DNA of 64,000 nucleotides, taken from positions 1 to 64,000 of the forward strand of contig CALVUC010000003.1 in NCBI GenBank assembly GCA_944363395.1, read 5' to 3'. A program made the position numbers and the translations under genes. Below are positions 58,431 to 64,000 of this stretch, one piece after another (the first letter of the stretch is position 1; every line of letters starts with the position of its first letter). The notes below the pieces were generated by a model that was not told where the DNA came from, did not search any database, and worked only from the letters and a program-made list of their open reading frames with translations. The DNA is from an uncultured Clostridia bacterium. GTDB taxonomy: Bacteria; Bacillota; Clostridia; Christensenellales; Borkfalkiaceae.

Positions 58431-58466
58431 AAAAGAGGGCGGACCCGTGGGTCTGCCCTCTTTCCG
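58431..58466. terminator. Hairpin ending the pyrH-rseP operon
   Basis: AAAGAGGGC and GCCCTCTTT outer arms with GACCC/GGGTC inside; a T-run on both sides is weak. Probable terminator for rseP and convergent sialidase-like gene. Confidence 0.65.
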
Positions 58467-58499
58467 AAAGGAAGTAAAATGTTTGAAAACATCGTGCGG

Positions 58500-59645
58500 T
58501 CAGTCTGTTTCTTCGATCTTTCCGATCGCGTAAGTGATCTGCATGAGCCGTTTGTTCATGGGCGTGGGCGCGAGCTGGATGAGGTACTGCCCGTCTAAGA
58601 TGGTCGTCATGCCCATGCTCCAGCCTGCCTGCAGCGTGTCGGTATTGTAGGTGATGAGCATGGGGATGCGCTCCCAATCGCCCTCGCCGAAGTTGTAGTT
58701 GACGTGATACCAGCCGGGATCGCGCATCCCGATGTGTTCGCCCTCGCGCTTGGCGGTGACGATGACCGTGCCGTTCTTTCCGCCCTGCGGCACCCAGATG
58801 ACGTAGGGCATACTGCCGAGGAACAGCCCGTCCTTGGTCTCCACGCGCGTTCCCTTCCAAAGGGGATCGCCCCAGTCGATGCCGTCGTCCGAGAGCTTGC
58901 AGTAGATATCGCAGCTCGGATAGCCGACGATCTCATACACCATGATGTATTTCCCGTTGCCCATGCGCGCAACGACGGGCATCCCGGGACGCAGCGTCCT
59001 GTCCGGCACGGTGACGGTGTATTTGACCTCGCCCCACGTCTTGCCGCCGTCCTCGGAGACGGTGAGCGCAAGCGTCTGGTTGAAGCGGGGATCGGTGTGC
59101 GGGCGCTCGTCCGTGAAGGCGCAGACGATCCTGCCGCAGGAGTCCAGATAGAGGTTGGGCTCCCATACGGGGCCGAGCGCGTCGAAATTCTGCTCGACGG
59201 GAGGACCGCCCTTGACGACGGAGGAACGGAATTCCCACGTCTTGCCGTGGTCGCGGCTGATATAGAAGGAGAGCTCGGTCGAGGTAAAGTCGAGCGGAAC
59301 GGAGTTTCCGCACATGATGATGGTGCCTGCGGGAAGATCGGCGCAGTCCTGCGAAAGTTCGCAGATATGCGGCTGGAAGCGAATGCCGTAGCCGTTCTGC
59401 GTGTCCTCGATCTCGGAGTATTTTTCCCACGTCACGCCGTGGTCTTTGGAACACATCACGGGCACGACGGGCGGTTCCTTGATCGTGGAATGATCGAACG
59501 TCGCCAGCAGCATCCCGTTGAGTTCGCCCGCATGATGCAGTTCGACGACGCGCGGATAGAGCACGCCCGAGGTGTTGGAGTACACTTCTTCGTCGCGGGG
59601 CGTAAACACGACGCCCATATTTTCGCGGATGATCTTGATTGCCAT
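58500..59645 (-). CDS. Sialidase/BNR-repeat-like glycosidase
   Basis: A 381-aa predicted six-bladed beta-propeller. Three Asp-box motifs are clear: SKDHGVTWE, SRDHGKTWE and SEDGGKTWG. The N-terminal arginine region and the SDDGIDWGDPLW and MRDPGWYHVNY segments fit exo-alpha-sialidase-like or related BNR enzymes. There is no signal peptide, so it may act on imported glycans. Substrate is uncertain because BNR families vary widely. The start MAIKIIREN follows GGGGGAAACCAA. The gene has its own promoter and leader hairpin. Confidence 0.82.
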   Translation of the reverse strand: MAIKIIRENMGVVFTPRDEEVYSNTSGVLYPRVVELHHAGELNGMLLATFDHSTIKEPPVVPVMCSKDHGVTWEKYSEIEDTQNGYGIRFQPHICELSQDCADLPAGTIIMCGNSVPLDFTSTELSFYISRDHGKTWEFRSSVVKGGPPVEQNFDALGPVWEPNLYLDSCGRIVCAFTDERPHTDPRFNQTLALTVSEDGGKTWGEVKYTVTVPDRTLRPGMPVVARMGNGKYIMVYEIVGYPSCDIYCKLSDDGIDWGDPLWKGTRVETKDGLFLGSMPYVIWVPQGGKNGTVIVTAKREGEHIGMRDPGWYHVNYNFGEGDWERIPMLITYNTDTLQAGWSMGMTTILDGQYLIQLAPTPMNKRLMQITYAIGKIEETD

Positions 59646-59665
59646 TTGGTTTCCCCCTTTGTAAA

Positions 59666-59682
59666 AAAGCATAAAATGCTTT
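59666..59682. promoter_or_regulatory. Palindrome in the sialidase leader
   Basis: AAAGCAT/ATGCTTT with an AAA centre, lying about 9 nt downstream of the -10 box; a possible repressor site or RNA hairpin. Confidence 0.4.
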
Positions 59683-59690
59683 ATAAAGAG

Positions 59691-59719
59691 ATTGTATCAC
59701 ATTTCGGGCGGGATTTCAA
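59691..59719 (-). promoter_or_regulatory. Sigma-A promoter of the sialidase-like gene
   Basis: Minus strand TTGAAA (59719-59714), 17-bp spacer, TACAAT (59696-59691). Confidence 0.7.
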
Positions 59720-59784
59720 GACCTTTTTTGAAAATTTTTATCCCGTTGTGAAAAATTTGTACACGTTGCCCGCGCGCGAAAAAG

Positions 59785-59813
59785 TTGTCTTTTGACGGCG
59801 GATATAGTATAAT
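59785..59813 (+). promoter_or_regulatory. Promoter of the YfbR-like gene, leaderless
   Basis: TTGTCT (59785-59790), 17-bp spacer, TATAAT (59808-59813). ATG at 59820 coincides with the expected start of transcription. Confidence 0.8.
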
Positions 59814-59819
59814 ACGCAT

Positions 59820-60401
59820 ATGGAAAAATTTTACGCATATCTCGACCGGATGAAGTTCATCAAGCGCTGGCAGCTCATGCGCTCCACGCGCGACGAAAAT
59901 ATCATGGAGCACTCCCATCAGGTGGCGCTCCTGACGCACGCCCTCGTCACCATCGAAAACGAGGTGTACGGCGGACACGTCAACGCCGAACGCGCCGTCC
60001 TGTACGCGCTCTATCACGAAGTGAGCGAGGTGATGACGGGCGATATGCCGACGCCCGTCAAATACTTCAACCGTCAGCTGCACGGCGAGTACGCCAAAGT
60101 GGAGCAGCTTGCCGTCGACCGCATCGCCGCGACGCTCGAAGAACCGCTGCGCAGCGCCGTCTATCCCTATTTGCAGGCGGACAAGTCGTGCGAGGAATAT
60201 GTATTCGTCAAGGCGGCGGACAAGCTCTCGGCATACTTGAAGTGCCTCGAAGAGCTGCGGTCGGGCAACGCCGAGTTCGTGCAGGCGGAAAAGAGCATCG
60301 GCGACGCCCTGCGCGATAAAAAGATGCGCGCCGTCGACTATTTCTTTGAGCACTATATCCCCGCGTTCGCGCTGACGCTGGACGAATTGGAAGGGCTCTG
60401 A
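59820..60401 (+). CDS. YfbR-like HD-domain 5'-deoxynucleotidase
   Basis: A 193-aa HD phosphohydrolase. MRSTRDENIMEHSHQVALLTHA and HEVSEVMTGDMPTPVKY match YfbR, which removes phosphate from deoxyribonucleoside monophosphates. No Shine-Dalgarno; leaderless initiation is likely. The MBL-fold gene follows after 31 nt. Confidence 0.92.
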   Translation: MEKFYAYLDRMKFIKRWQLMRSTRDENIMEHSHQVALLTHALVTIENEVYGGHVNAERAVLYALYHEVSEVMTGDMPTPVKYFNRQLHGEYAKVEQLAVDRIAATLEEPLRSAVYPYLQADKSCEEYVFVKAADKLSAYLKCLEELRSGNAEFVQAEKSIGDALRDKKMRAVDYFFEHYIPAFALTLDELEGL

Positions 60402-60432
60402 TCTTCCCGCGCTGCGCTTCGGATATCATACG

Positions 60433-61206
60433 ATGAAATTCAAATGGTACGGCACGGCGAGCCTTCTTCTGGAGAGCGGCGGCACGCGCATCCTTTTCGA
60501 TCCCTATCTCAGGAGTTATGCCCGCGGCGCGCCGCTGCCCTTACGGGAGGCGCGTACGGCGGACGCCGTATTTATCACCCACCCGCACCCCGATCACTTC
60601 GCGGACATCGATGCGTTTTCGGCGGGATCGCTGCCCGTATACGTTTCGCGGGGCGGCATCGGCACAGCGCGGCGCAATGGGCTGCGCGCGGAATGTATGC
60701 GCCCCGTGGCGGCGGGAGACAGGGTCACGATCGGCGCGCTCACGGTATGCGCCTATCCTTCCCGGCACTGCAAGTACGACGTGCCCACGGTGCTGCGCAT
60801 CCTGTTTTCGCCCCGCACATGGCTGCACGCCGCGGACTGTCTTGCGCTTTTGCGCGAGGCGAAGCGCTTTCCCGCCGGAGAGAAGGACGTGCTTGCCTAT
60901 TCGGTTTCGGACGGAAAAAAGACGGCGCTCATCTTCGGTTCGGCAGGCATGGAGAGGGGCGCGGACTATCCGAAGGGCGCCGATCTTCTCGTCTTTCCCT
61001 ATCAGGGGCGGGCGGACATGGACCGCGCGATCGTTCCCTTTCTGACAGAGCTCGTCCCGAGGAGGGTGACGATCGATCATTTCGACGATGCGTTTCCGCC
61101 CGTCACGCACCGCGTGCGCACGGCGGGGTTTGTCGGGACGGTAAAAAAGCATCTGCCGTCGGCAGACGCCTTTGTCCCCGAAAGGGGCGAATGGTACGAA
61201 ATTTAG
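60433..61206 (+). CDS. UlaG-like metallo-beta-lactamase-fold hydrolase
   Basis: A 257-aa protein. FKWYGTASLLLESGGTRILFDP is the UlaG/YtnP-type N-terminus and FITHPHPDHFADI carries the HxHxDH metal motif. Later histidines occur in PSRHCKYDV and TIDHFDDAFPP. UlaG-like enzymes hydrolyse lactone or related phosphodiester substrates; the exact one is unknown. The 3' end overlaps the convergent Sfp-type gene by 4 nt. Confidence 0.88.
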   Translation: MKFKWYGTASLLLESGGTRILFDPYLRSYARGAPLPLREARTADAVFITHPHPDHFADIDAFSAGSLPVYVSRGGIGTARRNGLRAECMRPVAAGDRVTIGALTVCAYPSRHCKYDVPTVLRILFSPRTWLHAADCLALLREAKRFPAGEKDVLAYSVSDGKKTALIFGSAGMERGADYPKGADLLVFPYQGRADMDRAIVPFLTELVPRRVTIDHFDDAFPPVTHRVRTAGFVGTVKKHLPSADAFVPERGEWYEI

Positions 61207-61706
61207 GGGTACGTCTGCACGTTCCGGAACATGACGGGCGCGGGATGCGCCGTGCAGACGCACACCGTGCAGCCGTCGCGCTCCAGAAAGGAGAGCGCCG
61301 CGGGGACGGGCGCGCCGCCGTAAAAGAGCGTGCCGCCCGCAAAGCGCAGGTCGGAGAGCATGGCCGCGAGCGAGCCGCCGCAGTATTTGATGAACGCCTC
61401 CTTTGCCGTCCACAGGCGGAAGAAATCTTCCTGCCGTTCGGCGGGGTCGAGGCGGTCAAAGACGGCGCGCGGCAGCCTTCTGGAGCGGTCCTCGGCGTCC
61501 AGCCCGATCTCTTCCGCGGAAAAGGCGGCAAAGGTGCGCCCGCGCGTGTGGGCGAGGTTGAAAAAAAGGGGCGCGTTTATAAGCCGCGGCTTGCCGTGGA
61601 CGTTGCGGGCGAACGCGGGCTCGGAAATGCCGTACCGTTCCCGCAGGATGCGCGTCAGGAACGCGCCGCTCGTCACGGGGGCTTTTGTGAAATAGATGTC
61701 GGTCAT
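61203..61706 (-). CDS. Short 4'-phosphopantetheinyl transferase (Sfp type)
   Basis: A 167-aa protein. FFNLAHTRGRTFAAFSAEEIGLDAE supplies the first Mg site and RLWTAKEAFIKYCGG the WxxKEA-K motif. It is about 60 residues shorter than Sfp, lacking most of the N-terminal pseudo-repeat, as in some AcpS/Sfp hybrids. It would load phosphopantetheine on acyl- or peptidyl-carrier proteins, none of which are in the window. The -10 TATACT is six bases before the ATG and there is no Shine-Dalgarno. Confidence 0.85.
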   Translation of the reverse strand: MTDIYFTKAPVTSGAFLTRILRERYGISEPAFARNVHGKPRLINAPLFFNLAHTRGRTFAAFSAEEIGLDAEDRSRRLPRAVFDRLDPAERQEDFFRLWTAKEAFIKYCGGSLAAMLSDLRFAGGTLFYGGAPVPAALSFLERDGCTVCVCTAHPAPVMFRNVQTYP

Positions 61707-61712
61707 ACCGAC

Positions 61713-61741
61713 AGTATACCATACCGGAGGAAAAAAGTAAA
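61713..61741 (-). promoter_or_regulatory. Promoter of the Sfp-type gene, leaderless
   Basis: Minus strand TTTACT (61741-61736), 17-bp spacer, TATACT (61718-61713). A GTCGGT/ACCGAC inverted repeat (61699-61713) overlaps the start codon. Confidence 0.65.
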
Positions 61742-62184
61742 TGTCGAGAGCACAGCAGGCGAAGGAAAATTTCATGAACGGGCTCAACTGCACGCAGGCG
61801 GTCGTGTTGGCGTTCGCCGACCTTACGGGCGTGCCGGAGGAGACCCTGAAGGCGGCGGCGCTCCCCTTGGGCGGCGGGCTTGGCAGGCTGCGTGAGACGT
61901 GCGGCGCCGTCTCGGGCGCGGCAATGGCGCTGGGTCTGCTCTTTCCGGGTACGGGAAAGCCGGAAATGTACGCCCTCGTGCAGGAAATGGCGCGCCGCTT
62001 CCGCGAGCGGTATCCGAGCCTCAACTGCGGACAGCTGCTTTCGGGCGCGGGACTTGCCGTCGACCGTGCGCCCGATCCCGAACGGCGCACGCAGGAGTAC
62101 TATCGGAAGCGTCCCTGCCCCGAACTCGTCTATGACGCGGCTGCCATCGTTGAGGCGATCTGCGCGGAACGCGGACGGCTGTAA
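61741..62184 (+). CDS. C_GCAxxG_C_C family protein
   Basis: A 147-aa protein of the PF09719 family. Conserved cysteines appear as NCTQAVVLAF, GGLGRLRETCGAVSGAAMALG, LNCGQLL and CPELVYD. Family members are probable redox or iron-sulfur proteins of anaerobes with no settled function. GGAGGAAAAAAG precedes the ATG. It is divergent from the Sfp-type gene across 34 bp. Confidence 0.92.
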   Translation: MSRAQQAKENFMNGLNCTQAVVLAFADLTGVPEETLKAAALPLGGGLGRLRETCGAVSGAAMALGLLFPGTGKPEMYALVQEMARRFRERYPSLNCGQLLSGAGLAVDRAPDPERRTQEYYRKRPCPELVYDAAAIVEAICAERGRL

Positions 62185-62189
62185 AAAGG

Positions 62190-62227
62190 CGCGGCGCGCG
62201 GGCAATTGCCCGCGCGCCGCGTATTTT
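62190..62227. terminator. Perfect-palindrome terminator
   Basis: A 32-nt perfect palindrome (62190-62221, no unpaired loop) followed by TATTTTC; on the minus side CTTTTTAC. Serves both convergent genes. Confidence 0.75.
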
Positions 62228-63045
62228 CAGCCGATGCCGATCGCCGTACAGGGCGCGTCCCCTTCGAGGACCTCGCGGATGGAATACTTCGCGTTGGCGA
62301 TGTAGACGGTCGTTCCCTGCGCGGCGGCGTCCTTGACGTATTCGAGTTTTGCCCGCGCACCGTTCGCGCCCGCGCGCGACGCGCCCTTGCAGTATTTTTT
62401 GTGTTCTTCGATGTTTTCGGTGAGCTCGTAGACGTCCTTGCCCCCGATGCGGCGGATGAGCGTCGCGGGGTCGTCGGGATCGAGGTAGATGCCGTCCACG
62501 CTCGTGAAGATGAGCAGGGTGCGCGCCTTCACGAGGCAGGCGATGCGCGCCGCCGTCTCGTCGTTGTCGACGCACTCAAACACCCGCTTTTTGTCGTGCG
62601 AGAGGGCGAGCAGTTCCAGCCGCCTGTTCTCCTCCGAAGAGACCGCGTCGTTGTAGTTGACGATGGGGACGGCGTTCTGCCCGCGGCAGCGCAGCAGCAG
62701 CCCCTTTAAGTGTTCGCTCTTTGTTTCGTCGTTGAAGTGCTGGTGCTCGACCAGCACCTGCCGCACCGAGTAGGCGGGGTCGACGAACTGGCGGTAGGTC
62801 TGCATCAGGATCGCCTGTCCCTGCGCCGCATAGTCTGTCTTGGCGTGTTCGCCCGCGATCTCCCTGCCCGTGCGCTGGATGTAGTCCAGCCGCCCGATCT
62901 CCGTCGCGCCGCTCGAAACCCAGATGTAGCCGGGGCGCAGCTCGCGCGAGAGGCGCGCGACGCGCGTATAGTCGATGATGCCCGCCTTGCGGTCGATGAG
63001 CGCCATCGAGCCGATCTTTCCCACAAGTTCATAGTCAAAGGTCAT
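62227..63045 (-). CDS. Glutamate 5-kinase-like amino-acid kinase without PUA domain
   Basis: A 272-aa protein. VGKIGSMALIDRKAG, IWVSSGATEIGRLDYI, AAQGQAILMQTYRQF, NAVPIVNYNDAVS and FECVDNDETAARIA follow the ProB/AAK pattern. The C-terminal PUA domain of standard ProB is absent. No proA is adjacent, so proline synthesis is uncertain and another carboxylate or phosphate acceptor is possible. The coding start is close to the divergent lipoprotein gene. Confidence 0.78.
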   Translation of the reverse strand: MTFDYELVGKIGSMALIDRKAGIIDYTRVARLSRELRPGYIWVSSGATEIGRLDYIQRTGREIAGEHAKTDYAAQGQAILMQTYRQFVDPAYSVRQVLVEHQHFNDETKSEHLKGLLLRCRGQNAVPIVNYNDAVSSEENRRLELLALSHDKKRVFECVDNDETAARIACLVKARTLLIFTSVDGIYLDPDDPATLIRRIGGKDVYELTENIEEHKKYCKGASRAGANGARAKLEYVKDAAAQGTTVYIANAKYSIREVLEGDAPCTAIGIG

Positions 63046-63097
63046 AAGCCCTTCCTTCGGCGCTCATAAAGCGCCGCCGTCTGCCGATACTGTCTGC

Positions 63098-63496
63098 ATG
63101 AAGAAATTGTTGCAGCCGCTGCTTGTCCTGAGCCTGCTTCCGCCGCTCGCCTTTTATCTTGCGGGATGTTCGGCGGAGGAGATGGGCTCTCTGTCCGAAC
63201 TCTCCCGCCCCTATGAAGGGGAATACGCCTGCACGCAGCTCACGCTGGGCGGCGAGGAGATGCTCTCCCGCTTTTCTGCGATCCGTCTCACGCTCGGGGA
63301 GGACGCCGTGCTCTCTTGGCGCACCGCCGAAGGCAGCGAGGGCGCCGCCTCCTTCTCCTACGAGATGGGGGAGGAGAGCGTCACTTTTTACAAAAAAGGA
63401 CGCAGGGGCGCGTATGTCTGCACCGTGGAAGAGGGCGCGATCGTTTTTTCCCGCGTCGTGGCGGGGCGGCTCCTGTACGCGCGCTTTGCGCCGTAG
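63098..63496 (+). CDS. Small lipoprotein, function unknown
   Basis: A 132-aa protein. The signal peptide (LLQPLLVLSLLPPLAFY) ends in lipobox LAGC. The mature part is a small beta-rich domain (YEGEYACTQLTLGGEEM, SVTFYKKGRRGAYVC) resembling lipocalin-like META-type barrels, but no family is recognised. No Shine-Dalgarno is clear; GATACT lies six bases before the ATG. Confidence 0.75.
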   Translation: MKKLLQPLLVLSLLPPLAFYLAGCSAEEMGSLSELSRPYEGEYACTQLTLGGEEMLSRFSAIRLTLGEDAVLSWRTAEGSEGAASFSYEMGEESVTFYKKGRRGAYVCTVEEGAIVFSRVVAGRLLYARFAP

Positions 63497-64000
63497 TCAC
63501 ATGAGCGGGATGTTGTGATCTTTGCAGTACGTCCGTGTTTTTTTGTCCCAGACGGAGACCTGCACTTCGCCGATGTGCACCTTGTTCAGCATGATCATGC
63601 ACAGGCGGGACTGCCCGATGCCCCCGCCCATCGTCAGCGGCAGTTCGCCCGCGGCGAGCGCCCTGTGGAAGGGATAGGCGAGCCGCTCGGTGCAGTGCTC
63701 CGCTTCGAGCTGCGCAAGAAGGCTCGTCTCGTCCACGCGGATGCCCATGCTGCTCAGTTCGAAGGCGCAGTCGAGCGGAGGATAGTAGACGAGGATATCG
63801 CCGTTCAGCCCCCAGTCGTCGTAGTCGGGGGCTCTTCCGTCGTGCTTGGCGCCCGAACGCAGCCTGCCGCCGATGTTCTTTAAGAACACCGCGCCGTACG
63901 CCTTGACCGCCTCGCGTTCGCGCGCCTTGGGCGTGAGCGCGGGATAGGCGTCCTCCAATTCCTGCGACGTCACAAAGGCGATGTCCTCGGGGAAGTAGTT
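63497..64000 (-). CDS. asnA: Aspartate-ammonia ligase, C-terminal part (5' end outside window)
   Basis: About 168 visible C-terminal residues of a class-II-synthetase-fold enzyme that makes asparagine from aspartate, ammonia and [42 protein letters not shown] and [11 protein letters not shown] are typical of AsnA. The frame continues through the window edge, so the N-terminus is missing. Confidence 0.95.
   Translation of the reverse strand, partial: NYFPEDIAFVTSQELEDAYPALTPKAREREAVKAYGAVFLKNIGGRLRSGAKHDGRAPDYDDWGLNGDILVYYPPLDCAFELSSMGIRVDETSLLAQLEAEHCTERLAYPFHRALAAGELPLTMGGGIGQSRLCMIMLNKVHIGEVQVSVWDKKTRTYCKDHNIPLM

Noticed and set aside
62227..63045. UMP kinase or aspartokinase
   Set aside because: NYNDAVS, VDNDETAA and the QAILMQTY segment fit the glutamate-5-kinase group better, and pyrH is at 53001.

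Overview
The window looks like a chromosomal segment of an anaerobic, G+C-rich member of the Clostridia (Bacillota). Supporting signs are sigma-A promoters with 17-bp spacers, strong GGAGG ribosome sites, a SpoVB-type flippase, spore-coat-like genes, a SpoIIA/RsbV-RsbW-SigB-type sigma module, and oxygen-defence proteins of strict anaerobes (N-terminal-rubredoxin rubrerythrin, A-type flavoprotein, rubredoxin). BspA-type leucine-rich repeats and a sialidase-like protein suggest a gut inhabitant. A Christensenellales/Borkfalkiaceae-like lineage is a guess that 16S or marker genes would have to confirm.

Layout. 1-10.6 kb: the end of a beta-helix surface protein, a GH3 glycosidase, a DMP19-like protein, pgi, a divergent spoVB-like/LysM pair with sigma-E-like promoters, a BspA-like lipoprotein with about 22 LRR units, and a cysteine-rich coat-like protein. 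10.6-24.5 kb: rqcH; tig-clpP-clpX; an orphan MsmK-type ATPase; an ArsP_2-like transporter; hisC with an AraM-like and an AraL/NagD-like gene; the sigma-factor module; a PucR/CdaR-type regulator. 24.5-36.7 kb: an S41 protease, small conserved genes, a cysteine-desulfurase/DUF3343 pair, nth, CotF-like genes, ychF/argS, a HAD phosphatase, rubrerythrin, a large membrane protein, and an ECF sigma factor with its likely anti-sigma partner. 36.7-44.2 kb: an SDR, a TetR regulator, flavoprotein-rubredoxin, lon-engB, and a BIG2-TlpA lipoprotein.

44.4-58.4 kb holds the translation/envelope cluster rpsB-tsf-pyrH-frr-uppS-cdsA-dxr-rseP. It is interrupted between tsf and pyrH by a low-G+C island (about 46.16-51.83 kb) flanked by 75-bp direct copies (74/75 identical) of the tsf terminator. 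The island carries four small lipoprotein genes (three related), three copies of a 47-bp promoter-bearing repeat, two copies of a 19-codon leader ORF, signal-peptide-only gene remnants, and an 858-aa secreted protein that joins a metzincin-type protease to a C-terminal Hint domain. This island is the strongest candidate for an undescribed system.

58.5-64 kb: a sialidase-like protein, a YfbR-like nucleotidase, an UlaG-like hydrolase, a short Sfp-type transferase, a C_GCAxxG_C_C protein, a glutamate-5-kinase-like protein, a small lipoprotein and the end of asnA. Several genes (spoVB, LysM, hisC, nth, yfbR-like, sfp-like) have a -10 box only 5-9 nt before the start codon and no Shine-Dalgarno site, which suggests leaderless or near-leaderless mRNAs. 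No rRNA, tRNA, CRISPR array or insertion-sequence transposase was recognised.
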